Shown: positions 1 to 16,301, counted from the stretch's first letter. The stretch is 64,000 nucleotides of DNA from Chaunax sp. Z400 (GCA_037577475.1 CM075188.1:21371001-21435000), one strand, 5' to 3'. The notes: generated from the letters alone by a model not told the origin. Numbers and translations: made by a program.

Positions 1-1078
1 CGTCAAATCAACACCTGGCCAAAGAAAACACACAGAGAATTTGTCATGACTGTACAAAGACCAAGAGGAAGGAAATGCGTGTCATTTCTAAAACACTGCG
101 CAGTAGTTTGGCCAAAACATTGGCACATCCCTCATTTGTCATCAAGCGTGTTTGTTTCATATGAACTAATTTTTCCGTACACATTCTTCTGGTAGCCATC
201 CTATGAACATGCTTTTGTTCATAGGAGGCACTACACATCAAACGTAAAAATTATCTATCTCCTAGATACTTGCTCTCACTTCAATGGTGAACGCTGATGT
301 TTCTTTAAAGGGGGTGTAAACTTACTACAAAGTCCATAAACGAAGAAGTTTATTTTTTCTTACAGCTCATTAGCACATGTGACAGCCTGTGACTGAACCC
401 CCTTCTGTCAGGGACAAAGATGTTTTGTTAAATGGGTCTCTTGTTTGCTTTTCCACTTTAGAGGTGTTGAAGGACATTGAGTCTGACATGATCTGTGACT
501 CAGACTGTGTGTGTGTGTGCATGTATGTGTGTTAAAGACGGATACGGACAGAGCCTTCCATCTTAATTTGTCCGTATTTGTGCAAGTTCCGCTGGGTATA
601 TCGCTGCCTCTACTTTTTCCACTTTTTATTTGCTCGGTACATTATCCCTACCCCCGCCATTTTGGTTGTTGTCGAAAAACCTTTGACTCTTCGCTGCCAT
701 CCTCCGGATGTCTCGATGCCAATGTAAAGGAAACATGGATGCATGTGGGTGTTGAGGGACACATCGTGTGAAACGGACGTATTTATTTTTGTACGCAGAG
801 GGATTTCTGTTCATCAGCTTTAATAGGCAAACATAATATTCATAACTTGGTTCTTCTGTGTGTTCCAAAAAAAAATCCAACACTTCCTGTACTTCAGGAA
901 AAGAGCGATCAAATGAGAGCTCCTACAGCCAAGTGGAAAGCTGCATAGATAATCTGGATAACTGCATAAAAGTTCAAGGAAAAAGAAGAGAACATTACCT
1001 TAAATATGACTATAAAATTAAATGATTATATTTGTAAAAGAAAAAATATATATAATGAATGCTAATGAATTTTTTTAC
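1..1078. other. Non-coding, nothing recognised
   Basis: AT-rich DNA with only short, overlapping open frames on both strands that lack family motifs. A short GT-rich run lies near 507-530. I see no exon with paired splice signals, no RNA gene and no clear transposon end. Confidence 0.5.
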
Positions 1079-1152
1079 CTCTCTCAGCCGCTCAGTGAGT
1101 GATTCATGCAGCTGGAGTTCAGGATGGTTCCTTCTTCCCTGATCCACAGAGC
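1079..1152 (-). other. Possible internal exon, product unknown
   Basis: On the minus strand a pyrimidine-rich stretch ending CAAG precedes 1152, and the right end reads GAGAG followed by GTAAAA at 1078. The 74-bp segment is open as 2 nt plus 24 codons and would encode a charged peptide containing HPELQLHESLTERLRE. The 2-nt start phase matches the 1-nt end phase of the exon-like segment at 5555-5645. The acceptor is only fair and other frames across this stretch are also open. I do not recognise the protein; a chance open frame is a real alternative. Confidence 0.22.
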
Positions 1153-1159
1153 CTTGAGA

Positions 1160-2131
1160 CACAGAGACAGACCATTAGAACTGTTCTTACAGCAGAGAGG
1201 CACGTCAGCAGACCTGTGCAGCACATTAACCATAAGACACAGAGGATGCATACTTCCATACATGAGGAAGGGCTCACTGAACGGTTTGATAATGTTAAGA
1301 ACCATGCTCTATGGAGTTTTACACTGTCGGAGTTTTGGAACCGACATGCAAACACTCCCTTCCACCATCATCAAAACAATAAATGCATGAACAGGTTGTA
1401 AATCGTGTTTACACTTTCTAGGGGAAATGTTTACCCAGGACCAGTGAAGCTGGAAAACATCACTAGCTTAGTCTTTTGTAATGAAAAACATCAGTCTTTC
1501 AAGCTGTTGTTACCAGGCGTTAGCCTTTCTTTGGTTAATGTTATTTTTCCAATACTGGACAAATCAGATTGTGTTTCCATCACAACACTGGACAAGGAGA
1601 AACACCAAGAAAAGGAGAGAAGTTCTGCTGTCAAGTGACAACAGAAGGATACATGTTGGTGTAGGGCTGTCCCGATCGTGAGATTTGAGCTGATGACAGT
1701 CATACAATGACGATTTAATCGTCTGCAACTCAAAATGGACTACGCGCAGCAAGATAATGTCAGTCTTAGACTGGTCGTCTAACCTCAATCAGTGGAAATA
1801 GTGATGGAGATTATGTTTCATCCAAACGTTTTTATACAGATGAACGGAAATTATAATAACGAATATGAAAAAAATCATTCTAATCAGCTCAAATAATCAC
1901 AATCAGGCAATCATGTAGTGATTGTGAGAGGCCTATGTTCACAGCAATGTATCCAGATGAGGGAGCAAATGTTTCAAAAAATGAAATATGAAAAACACCA
2001 TGATGACGCACAACCGGACCCTGACTTGGTATGTGTCCACCTGCGCTGCCAAACTTCACTATCACAGGTGTGAATGTTAACAAAGGAGTTGGCGTCTGTG
2101 TGAGTCATATAAAACTGGTGTGTCTCAGATA
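1160..2131. other. Non-coding, nothing firmly recognised
   Basis: AT-rich sequence with short overlapping frames. Positions 1664-1760 begin with a GGGCTGTCCCGATC-like string that resembles ends of some fish DNA transposons, but no matching second end was found, so no element is called. Confidence 0.4.
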
Positions 2132-2213
2132 TACACTACCAGTCAAAAATTTGGACACAGTTTCCCATTCAAGTGGATGGGAAACTGTGTCCAAACTATT
2201 GACTGGTACTGTA
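2132..2213. mobile_element. Palindromic Tc1/mariner-like mini-element
   Basis: An 82-bp near-perfect palindrome. The left arm begins TACACTACCAGTCAAAAATT and the right arm ends TTGACTGGTACTGTA, with a spacer of only a few bases between the arms at about 2170-2177. The arms share the GTTTGGACACAGTTTCCCA core. The ACTACCAGTCAAAA...TTTGGACAC pattern is typical of fish Tc1/mariner terminal repeats, and TA lies at the edges. No transposase fits in this length, so it is either two TIRs joined after internal deletion or a MITE. It would form a strong hairpin. Confidence 0.7.
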
Positions 2214-3562
<1,349 letters not shown>

Positions 3563-3850
3563 ATTACCTCCGCCAGCAAGAGTAGGAGGTTGTCATGTGA
3601 TCGACCACATTTGTTTGTCTGCAAGATAGTTGTCCACAGACTTTGATGAAACTTTGTGCAGAGGTGGATCATAGGAGTCATTGGGCCAAGGAAGTGTTGA
3701 TTACATTTTAAGGCAAAAATATTCCTAACTGTATATATTTTTACTTTAAATAATTGGTAATACACTTCTTATAAAAGATATATTATTAGGGAACTATTTT
3801 CTGATTGTTCATGTTTAAGTGGCAATGGTGTTGGCGGAGGTATACACCGT
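3563..3850 (+). mobile_element. Interspersed repeat with CCTCCGCCA/TGGCGGAGG ends, copy 1
   Basis: Starts ATTACCTCCGCCAGCAAG and ends GTTGGCGGAGGTATACACC, so the termini are inverted copies of ACCTCCGCCA. The inside carries the GTTTGTCTGCAAGATAG...GATGAAACTTTGTGCAGAGGTGG...GGGCCAAGGAAG signature common in teleost genomes. It has no coding capacity. I infer a non-autonomous DNA-transposon-like repeat; the exact library name is not known to me. Confidence 0.65.
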
Positions 3851-5083
<1,233 letters not shown>

Positions 5084-5213
5084 ACAGGGTCCCAATGGCC
5101 ATAATTGCAGTTGGACAAGCCAGAAACAAAACTGCAAAAATGCCTATAAACACATACATGAGTGGTCACACAAACAGTACCAGGAATACAGCGCAAACTT
5201 GTGAACCCTGCAT

Positions 5214-5216
<3 letters not shown>

Positions 5217-5268
<52 letters not shown>
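5217..5268. repeat. (CA)26 microsatellite
   Basis: 52 bp of CA dinucleotide, 134 bp right of the previous one; the pair form a local CA-rich cluster. Confidence 0.97.
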
Positions 5269-5270
<2 letters not shown>

Positions 5271-5554
5271 CAATGATCCTGCAGTCAAAGACGGTGTTCA
5301 CAGCTACAAATTTCAGTGAACACATTGCGGTCATACCGACTTAAGTTAGTAAACATAGTTTTAATGCAACACTCAATCATAACTGCGGCAGCCCTCTGTG
5401 AAATGAGGTGCAATAAATTCAAGCATGGAACCAGGATGAAAACATATTATTGAGTTCCCCACTTTTTGCCGTTTGTACATCTATTTCCACTTTTTTTTAT
5501 GGATGATATTCTTCGCATAGACTTGCAAGAGGTTTCCTGGAAAGAACGACGTAC

Positions 5555-5645
5555 CAATTACAGAGACACCAGTGTTCAAGTCTGGAGTCTTCGTTTTAAT
5601 TAGAACGCAGTAAGACAGCTCAACAGGCACAGATGTGAAATTTGT
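5555..5645 (-). other. Possible internal exon, product unknown
   Basis: Minus-strand segment of 91 bp. It is preceded by a pyrimidine-rich tract ending TTTTGCCTCCAG and followed at its left edge by GTACGT after ATTG, a good donor. Only one frame is open through the segment; it starts at phase 0, ends with one extra base, and encodes a peptide containing TNFTSVPVELSYCVLIKTK then TPDLNTGVSVI. Codons look coding-like. I do not recognise the family. The neighbouring exon-like segments at 11,439 and 1,079 are on the same strand, and the end phase here fits the latter. Confidence 0.38.
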
Positions 5646-7081
5646 CTGGAGGCAAAAGCAAACAAGACACAATATATTGAAAATGTAGTGTACAAACAAA
5701 AAACGTTTTTTTCCTCATTTTCACATTCTTTGGACTGTCTTTCAATTATTTTTCTATTTTCATAGAAAATAAAAGGATTAAATCATTGTGAAGCAGTAGC
5801 GTAAAGCTTAACCATTCTGTGTACTTAAAGAGTTAACATTGTACCCATCTGGGAACTGTCAGATGATTAGAGAAGCTGAGAACTAACTAAATTATTTAAA
5901 CACTTTATTTGGAGGTTTAACACAAGCAAACGCACTTTTAGCATCAGCAATAAAAATGAGAACTGAGCTTGCATTAGAACACAAGTCCAGTTAATTATTG
6001 AAAATGTATTGTTTAACTGTGAAGAATGTTTACAACAAACATTTAGGATAATGATTTCATTGTCTGCCTTTGTTTTGTCTTTCAAACAACTTTACCTTAC
6101 ATGTGGCTTTGCTTAAACCCTCCTTAGACCCGCTTGTTTTCCTTTTCCCCCGTCGGACGTATATTTAGGTACTTAGCTGTGCTATAATTACAGCTTTATA
6201 ATTCGCAAACCTATGAAACGAGAGCCATCAGGAGCCATCATGCTCTTTCAGTTTAGCATTCAGTTAGAAATAAATATCAAAATCATGCTAATGAAAACTG
6301 ATGAACATTTAGCATCATTCCTGGTACGCATGTACGATTTGTGAAAGAAAAAATTAGGCGCTTACAATATGTACTTCAAAAATGAAAATCACTCTTTTCA
6401 TAAGAATAGGTATGTTGTTGCCATGGAAATGCAAAAAATAACTAGAAAATGTGTCCAAGGACACCGTCGAAAAACTCTGTGGATAGACCATGTATAGACA
6501 CACAAGGGTAATTATCATATATGCCCCCTTTGGTGATGGTATAAAGGCATCATTCCAGCATATGGTTGATGTGTATGCACAATTTGTTGAGGATATATGA
6601 ATATGTTTTACAGTCACACTGCGGACAAACACTTCACAGTCAAAATAGCCCAAGTTGAATATTTTTCCCAATCCCACTCTTACTCATGTATGATGCATTA
6701 GCCGTGATTCCTGAAAAAAATATGGAATGTGTTTTGACTCATGTCTTGGACAAAAAAAATGTTTACAGACAGACGTATGGAGAGAGCAATAGTTCCCCAC
6801 GCATTATACGCCAGGGGAGGGGGGGGATAAAAAGCACCTGAGATTTAATAAACTGGAATTAAGGCAGACATCTATACATACCAGTCAAAACAACTTTAGT
6901 CATGGGAGGATCAGACTTTGAGTACAAACAAGCAGCTGATTTTAAATTGAGAGCAAAACACTGCGCTGCACATTTATTGAATGTGTTAAAGTACATTTAG
7001 ATTTAACACACACTTTTTAAATAAAAATAACCGTGATAGATTAATACCTCAGGGACAAACACAGAACAATGTTATGGATTT
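5646..7081. other. Non-coding, nothing recognised
   Basis: AT-rich; short open frames on both strands lack motifs and splice context. Confidence 0.45.
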
Positions 7082-7096
7082 CCCCCCCCCCCCCCC
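7082..7096. repeat. Poly-C homopolymer
   Basis: Fifteen consecutive C residues; length may be unreliable in raw sequence. Confidence 0.9.
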
Positions 7097-8522
<1,426 letters not shown>

Positions 8523-8689
8523 CTTATAGGAGGCCTCTGCTGTTGGGATAAAAGCAGTTTCCTGAAGGGAAGCCCACTACTCCCCCAATAAATCCCCCTC
8601 ATGACTAAACGCTCACACACACACACACTCACACATACAATCCCTTCATGCCCCTGTAGGAGACCTTCCATTGTCTCCCAATAGGAACT

Positions 8690-8701
8690 GGGGGGGGGGG
8701 G
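8690..8701. repeat. Poly-G homopolymer
   Basis: Twelve consecutive G residues. Confidence 0.9.
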
Positions 8702-9595
8702 CGTTCTGCCAGGAAACCCATCGACCATCCAGAAAGCTGCTTCCTGAAGCAGCAGGAAAGCACCGGACAGAAGACAAGCACTAACTTAGAGCTGAGCAAA
8801 TAGAGCCAATGTGACACAAACACACACACACACATACAGACATACAGACATCACATGATGCATGTCACTAACGTTAAATAACGTGTTATCAGTTCTGGCC
8901 GAGGACGTGTGTGTTTAAGTGTGTTTGTGCACTCACAGCAACAATCTGTCACCTCTTGCATACAGGATTCTACCACCAGAGGCCATATCCTGTCTCCCGT
9001 CTCCTCAGCATAAATCGCACACTTTCGTCTTGTGTGTCCTGCTGTATCCACAACAAAAAAATGTTTTAAAGCACAATCAGAACATCAAACATCACATGCG
9101 TCCTGCCTCCCCTCCCTCTTCCTTCCAGACTCTGCAGCAAACACAATCAGCCACATTCAGACTCCACAATAAGGCATTATGCCTCTTTGGTGGCGAGGTT
9201 GTTTTCGAAATGTTTTGTGAGGCCTCGTTGTTTCCTTCACGCCAGCCCCCCCCCCCACCCCCACCCCCAAATGTCACAAAGTGAACTCAATAAAGTTGCT
9301 GCGGAAGACCGAACCATTTCATCATGAAGAGTCTGGCATCAGAGCGTACAAGGCTACTACAGTTGATCTGAAGATGTTGACACGCAGCTGCTCAGATTTA
9401 AAGTCGGACATAAAGCTTCTCATGAAGGATAAAAGGAGGCCCCTGTGAATGGAGCCCAACGTCCAGTGATAACTTTAAGGGGGAAAAAAATCCCACTTTA
9501 CACCAGTTCTCTGTCAGAACTCCTCAGTCCGTGCTGTTCAACTAGTTTGAGGTGTTTTGTGATTGAAGGTTTCCTGTCTGGCCTTCGACTTGAAT
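8702..9595. other. Non-coding, nothing recognised
   Basis: Contains a C-rich run (9246-9268, C13 followed by ACCCCC repeats). A pyrimidine tract ending CCAG near 9129 looks like a plus-strand acceptor, but no coding segment with a donor follows. Confidence 0.4.
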
Positions 9596-9599
9596 TACC

Positions 9600-9800
9600 T
9601 CGGACAACGTTTGTTTTGTCTGCCAGTCAGCAGGATTACGACACAAAAACATCTTGACAGATTTTAGTGAATCCTGGTGGATGGGTTGGGCGGATGGCAA
9701 GGAAGAACCCTTTCAATTTTGGATCCAGATAAAGGGTCGGACCAAGAAATATTTTTCACTCTCCGTTACATTGCAACATTTTTTGACACTGAAACTGCTT
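9600..9800 (+). mobile_element. Interspersed repeat, copy 2 (5' part)
   Basis: Carries the internal signature of the family at 3563: GTTTGTTTTGTCTGCCAGTC, AGCAGGATTACGACACAAAA, GGCAAGGAAGAACCC, CAATTTTGGATCCAGATAAA. The likely 3' remnant is at about 10,385-10,430 (CACTCGGCCCTGGCAGAGG...TCCAAATGCTCG), with unrelated or diverged sequence between, so the copy is broken or split by insertion. Confidence 0.65.
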
Positions 9801-10384
9801 GAAGGATTTACCATGAACCAGGGTGAGAGTGGGCATTGTCCCAAAGAAGGAACCCAAAAAAAAAAAAGGGGGTCCACTTTGCTTTCTATTTAACAAAAAA
9901 CGGACAAAGGGGTGGTGATGGGGAGGTGGGGGACATGTATAACAGCAGCATGAAAGATAGCAGCAAGATGATAGGCTAGCAATGAAGGCGTGTCACTGTG
10001 CTATTGGATACAGCCCCCAGTGCATGACAGCAGGAAATTAAGGGTATGCATGAGAGGTATGAAAGACTGGATCTATGGGTGCAAAGGGATAATCTTCTTG
10101 ACTTTACTTTCGCTGGCACGTCATTTAACTCAAAAAGTTATACACAGGTATGCATGAAAATGTCTAGATAATGGCCATTGAGGATGGGACAGGTGATCTG
10201 ATTTTGGGAAGAATCCACAAACATGGAGCCTGAAATGCCGACTCTTCTGGAACAGCTGTTTTCCCTATAGCAAAAGTTAGGACTGGGTCCGTGTTCTAGG
10301 TATGTTTTCATGGTGATCGAATTTAAATACACATATTACACATAAAAAGGAATGTAACTTGTGAGGAGAAGGGACGCTTTGGAG

Positions 10385-10430
10385 GGAACACTCGGCCCTG
10401 GCAGAGGTCTGTGGTCTCCAAATGCTCGTT
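10385..10430 (+). mobile_element. Probable 3' remnant of interspersed repeat copy 2
   Basis: The string CACTCGGCCCTGGCAGAGG followed by TCTGTGGTCTCCAAATGC resembles the usual end of this repeat family (TCGGCCTTGGCGGAGGTCTGC...GAGTGC), on the same strand as the 5' part at 9600. Confidence 0.5.
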
Positions 10431-11438
10431 AGAGCGAGCGATTTTCTGATTTCCACTTAATTTAGTCAGTCTGACAATGTGCTCACCAGTTTCCTGTTCA
10501 GAGGGGTTATATTATTTTGTCAGTCACTACTGACATGTCAGTCTTGATGGGGGTAATTTAAAAGATTCACAACCAATGTGTTATTTTTATTATGACTGTT
10601 GCTCCAAATGGTTGGAACAGATGTGAGATCTGGGCAGTGATTCAGAGTTCTGGAAACAGGCTTTGATCCAAAAAGTAGATATTTCCCACTATAAACACAG
10701 TAACTTTGGAAAAAACCCTTTAGAAAAATCAATCACAGTTGTAGTGGTACACAGGATGAAGAACTTCCTCTGTTGTCGTATTTTAATCCCATGGACAACA
10801 ACTGAACCAAAGACCTGACTGGATATGAATGGATTCTTGGAATAGCAGCATTATTTGTTTTAGAAAGCCTCTCAAATGGCCTGCAGTCAGCAGCCATATC
10901 CAGTCACAGACTGAGGCTGTCCCGTGCCTGATGGCTATGGCTGCCCCTCCCTGAAACAAAGCAGGCCTTACACGTTGAGTTTTCCCCAATTAGCCAGTTT
11001 CCAGCTATAAAGTCACGTTGGATTTTTGGAAAACACAAACACACCTTGTTTTCCCTCTGTGGTGAGACACAAACTCTCAAGGCCTGTTTCCAAAAACAGA
11101 CAGAACCTTGTTAGAACTGCTTTTTTTAAATCAAATCAACTGAATTTTCCATCTCAACTCTACAGGCTTTTCTCTTTTTTACATGACTTCCTTTTCCCCT
11201 CATCACTTCAGTTCTTTTGTGTTTTCTACACGAGTAAATAACTCAAATAAACCAGTGTAAGTCCGTCACTTGTGCATAAAATGAGTGTGATCCATTTCAG
11301 TCGATTTCACAACAGTAGCAATGAGTCTCCAGGTGTTTGATTCTCATAACTGCAAAACAAAACCAGATGTCAACCGAGACTCAAATATGTGTCTGCTATC
11401 ATGTTTGTTTCTTTTTCCTTCACTGGTGGAAATTATAC
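10431..11438. other. Non-coding, nothing firmly recognised
   Basis: Includes an acceptor-like tract on the minus strand near 10,960 leading into an open frame, but no usable GT donor follows, so no exon is called. Confidence 0.4.
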
Positions 11439-11550
11439 CAGTTGAGCATCTCTTTGATGGAGCGGTTCTGGGTAATGACAAGGCACTGGATGTATGTAGG
11501 TCTTTGAAACGTCTCCCAAAGCTCCTGAGAACACACCTTCATCGCCATAC
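11439..11550 (-). other. Possible internal exon, product unknown
   Basis: A 112-bp minus-strand segment. Upstream is TATATATTTTCCACAG (acceptor-like, modest pyrimidine tract), and the end is CAACTG followed by GTATAA. It reads 2 nt, 36 codons, 2 nt, including MAMKVCSQELWETFQRPTY and IQCLVITQNRSIKEMLN. Third positions favour C/G (ATC CAG TGC, ATT ACC CAG AAC CGC TCC ATC), unlike the flanking AT-rich DNA. I cannot assign a family. It is the most coding-like segment of the left half together with the one at 15,600. Confidence 0.42.
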
Positions 11551-13849
11551 CTGTGGAAAATATATACATTTGTGGGCTCTAATTCAGATCCCATCATGCA
11601 CTGATTCAGTTAGCTTCTCAGATTTGGGCCGTGTAATCACACCGAGTGGCGGTTTGCCAGGCATCATGAAACTTAATTGAACATATCGATGTTGAGATAA
11701 TCCGCTGGGTGACTGCATTCAGATGGCAAAGGAGACTCCTTTCATTAAGTTTTCTTTTGCCGACTTGTCTGCTGTCCTTAAGGTTTATTATTTGTTTCAC
11801 ATCTTTATTTTTGCAGTATTTTGGTGGCACTTTCTACTGATAAACCCTTTGTATCTAACAACTTGATTAATGGTTAATACATCATTTACTAATGCTTCAT
11901 TTTCCAGCTTTCCATCCAAAAGTGAAACACATTTTGACACAATTTTCAAAAAAGTAGGCCAAACAAAACACAAATGTATACACATTTGCATCCAATACCT
12001 TTAAGCCCATTTAATGCTCTACGTTAAAGATGGATATGGATACAAATGGAACCTTTCGTACGCACAAGATGTCATAGTTGGAGGCTCCACGCCTCAAAAG
12101 TTGTTTTCTTCTAGCATCGTAGTGGACGTTCAAGTCACATGCTTTATGTATAATCATGACTTATTTGTCACATTGCACTTTGTCAAATTTCTTTTCATCA
12201 ACACAACAACTTTTCCACGTCCTCCTTTGGTTTTTTGTTTGTTTGACTACTTTTAATTTGCTATTTCCACTCAAGTTATTTTTATGCACAGATGGATGGA
12301 AACCCGCCAACAGCAGCAGAGACGACCCACATTTAGATACAGCAGGAAACTTCTGGAGAAACGCTGCAGAGCATCTGGACCAAAATACATACACAAATAA
12401 CAATTAATGATTGATTAATAAATTACCTATTCATAATACTTCATAATGACAGACATAATGTCAGACAACCTCCTTTGGTGTATTAAAGGGAAAACTTTTA
12501 TGTAAGAAAAAATTAAAAACTTTTCTTACTTTCATTAATGATGTCATTCAATTATAACAGAGGACTTGATGGTTTATTAGACAGTGAGAACCTGTTTTAA
12601 ATGACTTGATTATAAATGACAAACCAGATTTTTCACAACATGGCCACCCAAACAACAATCATACTAATGGAATAGTAAATAGTTTACTAACTTATTAATA
12701 AAGCCATTAGTTATAACTGTTAAACCCTTTGGAAAGTGTGCTCCGTTAGAACTGAGCCGGTATTCTCGTAAAGTGTTTTCCTATAAATACTGTTCCACAA
12801 AGCTTCACAAAATTAAATAGAAAATGTAGCAGTAAAACAAACAGTACACAAAATAAGAACGAAGAGATGCAAAGGTACAAATACATGGAAATTAGATGGA
12901 AAGAATAAAAAAAAAGACAGAAGAAAAGTAATAAAATAGGACAGAAAAGAAAAGATTGTTTCATCTTGTGTGGCTGCAGTGAGAACTGAACCTGGCAGTG
13001 TTGAAGCTTTTTCATATGAGGTGCTTTTTCCAATGGCATCTCAGTGCTAAACACAACATTTGCTCCATTATGAGCGAGTGAACCTATGATCTCTGTGCTG
13101 CAACAGGTTGAGGAGACCAGTTTGATCCTGGAGTTCAAGGCCTCAGAGACATTTCTCAGGCCTCAGAGTTTAAAGCTGAAACATTTAGGATACGATCTGT
13201 GTCAGAAAAGGTAAACTACAAACTCAAAGATCCCTCTCTTTTGTGTCACACATAAACTCTCATTGTTTAACCAAAGATTTAAGCTCAGTTCAACGGTTTG
13301 TGGCATCACTGCGACATGCGATGTTTCCAAAAACTGTTGTGGTTTAGTTATTCCAGAGAGAAGCAGAGCAAAAAGCTGGTCTTTCACCGTTTTACCAGTC
13401 AAAGGCCTTTTAGTGTGCAGCAGTGCACCAGCTACGACATGCACACTGGGGTGCACAAACGGTGTGCAGACCCGGACCGCAAGGTGTGCGCTTGTATTGT
13501 GGGTAAAGCTGCATTGCTTTGATGTTGTGGATTTCAAAATAACGTTCTGTTATTATCAACCTGAATTAATCCACTGCTAAATATAGGAGCTTGAATGTCA
13601 GATTTCAACGCCCCTGCTCACAGGGCTTGTTTTCACTCTTGGTGCACCATAAAGCTGGATGGAACAAATGTCATGAAAACCTTGAAATGCAATAGAAAGG
13701 AATCTAAGGTGATGTCAGTAGAGCTTCTTCACAGCATGCACATGTGAAGCAACTTGATCTCCGTGTCAATCAAAGAGAGAACAGGAAAATATCTGAGAGT
13801 GAGAGAACGGTAGATCAAAAATCTAATTTGGCTTTTTACAGGCTCCTTA
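11551..13849. other. Non-coding, nothing recognised
   Basis: AT-rich. Open frames here (for example 12,156-12,407 plus and 13,263-13,580 plus) have no splice context or motif I can defend. Confidence 0.4.
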
Positions 13850-14342
13850 CAAAACTTTAGGAAGATGTGGACCCCCTTTTTACAGTACTATGAAAACCTA
13901 CAAGTTCCACTAAATAAGGATGACTCTATTATTATCATAAAGATTGAGATGTGATGCCCCCTTTTTTTTAATTTAATTTCTTTATTATTTAATTTTATAT
14001 ATTTACTTATTTTATATTTTATATTATGATCTTTGAAACTTATTTTCTATTTTCAACACTCCATTTTTTTCTTTTGTCAAAGATTACATGGACGTCTTAT
14101 GATATCCTTGGCTGGACAAACACCTTAATGACTCTTATGAAGAACTGGACTTAAGGTGAAACGCCAGGATGGATGGGAGGGAACGAGGGACGGATCACTG
14201 ATCACAAGTAGAGCGATTTAATTTGATAAATGCAATTGACCTACATTTGTATTTTCTCTTTTGTATCAGTGTAAACTGCAAACGAATGTGTGGTAAGATA
14301 CGTTTAAAGAAAACAATAAAAATTGACAAATGAAAAAAAAAT
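13850..14342 (+). pseudogene. LINE remnant: ORF2 C-terminus, 3' end and A-rich tail
   Basis: The frame 13,862-13,954 encodes KMWTPFLQYYENLQVPLNK and stops at TGA. A Trp-x-Pro-Phe-Leu-x-Tyr tail of this sort resembles the C-terminus of fish L1-type LINE ORF2. It is followed by a T-rich 3' stretch (TTTAATTTAATTTCTTTATT) and ends near AATAAAAATTGACAAATG and an A9 run, fitting a 5'-truncated retroposed copy. The family assignment is from memory of the pattern, not from a search. No catalytic domain remains. Confidence 0.5.
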
Positions 14343-15599
14343 CAAATTTGGCTCATTCTCAGTGGTGCTAAAGTGTCTGTCTGTCAAAACACTGATAGAT
14401 GTCATTCACAGTAAAAGACAACAGCAGCAGAAACAATCCAACAACTACAAATGTAGAAGATAAAGTTGGTGAATGAGTGGAGACTTCTGTACACATAAGC
14501 AATTCAATCCTAATACAGTTGTTCTCTTGGACTGTAAACCCAAAATACTAAAGGAGAACATGCCAAATTTATTTTTGACTATAGTAAAATGTCAGCCGAA
14601 GGCTGGTGAGTCCAGCTTTCTCTTTCCTTACTGCATCAAGTCCCTGCAGTGAACTGAGTTACTCACAGTCTCGAGGCACTAAAATTAAAACCACTTGTAA
14701 TAGAGCTAAAAATACGACGGCATGCATTTTATCAAGCAGCCGCACTCATGAGGGCAAGCACAGATCCAAATTTAATTCAGTTCTAATTTGATAAACCTCT
14801 CCTGTTCCAAGGTGTGAACAAGGTGAGCAGACATGAATTAGGACCAAAGTTTATATAAAAAGAAACAGGACAGGTATCGGTGTAACACTGACCTCCTCTG
14901 CAACTCTAACTAAACTTACAGGGAATCTATTTTTGAGGCGATAGCAGCACGTAAGTTAAACCCCAGGGTCCTGTTGCAGAAAGTCACTTTCCCCCAGGAG
15001 AGAGCTTCAGAGAGCTGTGAATAGTTAACACTATTTTAAAGGGTGATTCCACGGAGTTTCTGTTCATCGACTCATCTCATCCTTAAAAGGCAGATTGTTA
15101 TGTGGTCATCAGGTGGGGAAGTATTTGGTATGTTTCTTTGCCTTAGTCATTTTTCAAAGCATTGCAAAACAGCCTTTGTCTAAAGTTATAAAAGAAGACG
15201 GTCGCAATTTAAAATGGCATATTTCAAATCCAGCATTGGTTTCTGATTTCCTTTGCAGGGTCAGCACATCCTGACATTCTTCAGAAGTATCTACTGTTTC
15301 TCTAACCGGTCCACAGATCTCCCTGTTTTCTCTTTCTATTAGGTTGTTTCCATTAGTTTCTGTACATATAGTGTGGAAAATTCATTAGCATACATTGTGT
15401 CAAACGCAAAATATCTTCTTTGTAGTGTCTATGTTTGTTTCCCCATAAAACAGAGGGAACCACATAGAAATCAAGGCATGGCTCTAATACAGGCCTGCGT
15501 CATATAAAGGCCTGGTTCCCTCTACAGCTAAGGCAGATAAGGGCCCCCGGTGACAATTTGAGGAATACAATATTTCACGCCTACTGCATTAACACTAAC
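14343..15599. other. Non-coding, nothing recognised
   Basis: No exon with paired splice signals and no transposon ends identified. Confidence 0.4.
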
Positions 15600-15691
15600 C
15601 TTTTTGACACAACCTGTTCAAGGTGAGACTGTAGCCCCTCATCGTTCTGTATGTATGTAATGGGGGTGTCGTTGTTGTACCACTTCTGAGC
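15600..15691 (-). other. Possible internal exon, product unknown
   Basis: A 92-bp minus-strand segment. The polypyrimidine tract CTGACTGCCTACTACCTCTG ends in CTGCAG at the right edge; the donor is AAAAAG followed by GTTAGT at 15,599. The preferred frame starts at phase 0 and ends with 2 nt, including QKWYNNDTPITYIQ and NDEGLQSHLEQVVSK, with coding-like codons (AAG TGG TAC AAC AAC GAC ACC CCC). A second frame is also open and would splice in phase to the segment at 11,439, whereas the preferred frame would not. I do not recognise the protein. Confidence 0.4.
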
Positions 15692-15875
15692 CTGCAGCAG
15701 AGGTAGTAGGCAGTCAGCAGTGGGACAGGACCGTGGTGTGACCTTTGACGACATAATACTCTATGTGTGCGACCTACACCAGGGAGATTTGAACAGTGGC
15801 ATGGGGAACATTTTTATGGAAGCCAGGATGTAACCAGATGAGCTATTACAACGTTGTATCAGGGGCACAAACGGA

Positions 15876-15878
<3 letters not shown>

Positions 15879-15911
<33 letters not shown>

Positions 15912-15930
15912 CTCTCTCTCTCTCTCTCTC
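15879..15930. repeat. (TC)n microsatellite, interrupted
   Basis: Two TC runs separated by GCTG; ends against ACACAG. Confidence 0.95.
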
Positions 15931-16301
15931 ACACAGTCCTCCAAAACATCTTATTAATTTATCCAACTCCCTAACTAAGAATCATAACCGGCCGCTTAAA
16001 GCAAAGTAGGCGATAGAATCAATAATAAAAGCACTCCTTCACAAACTTAATGTGTTTGTCTTGACACACACATATACCTTCCATACTTCATTATCGTTTA
16101 AAAATAGGCCAAACTGCACACATACATGAATAGTTAGTCAACAGAAAGCCACAGAGACAGAAGGGGGTCTCTATTTGAAGAAGAAGAAGGCCTTTCTCCT
16201 GTCTTTGTATGATGTTTGACATACCAGTGAAGATGCCAAGCGATCTGCAAGTGTCGTGTCAAACTTCGAAAAAACATATGAACCAGCTCAACAGAGTTGA
16301 C
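15931..16301. other. Non-coding spacer
   Basis: No gene or element recognised; includes a GAAGAAGAAGG run near 16,179. Confidence 0.45.

Noticed and set aside
1664..1990. Possible hAT-like element starting GGGCTGTCCCGATC
   Set aside because: No matching inverted end or target-site duplication could be found.
10783..10989. Minus-strand exon candidate beginning after GCTTTGTTTCAG near 10,960
   Set aside because: One frame is open and superficially protease-like (LLTAGH), but no GT donor is placed to end it, and no protease motif other than these residues is present.
12156..12407. Open frames on both strands at 12.2-12.4 kb
   Set aside because: The antisense frames mirror each other, neither has splice support or a recognisable motif.
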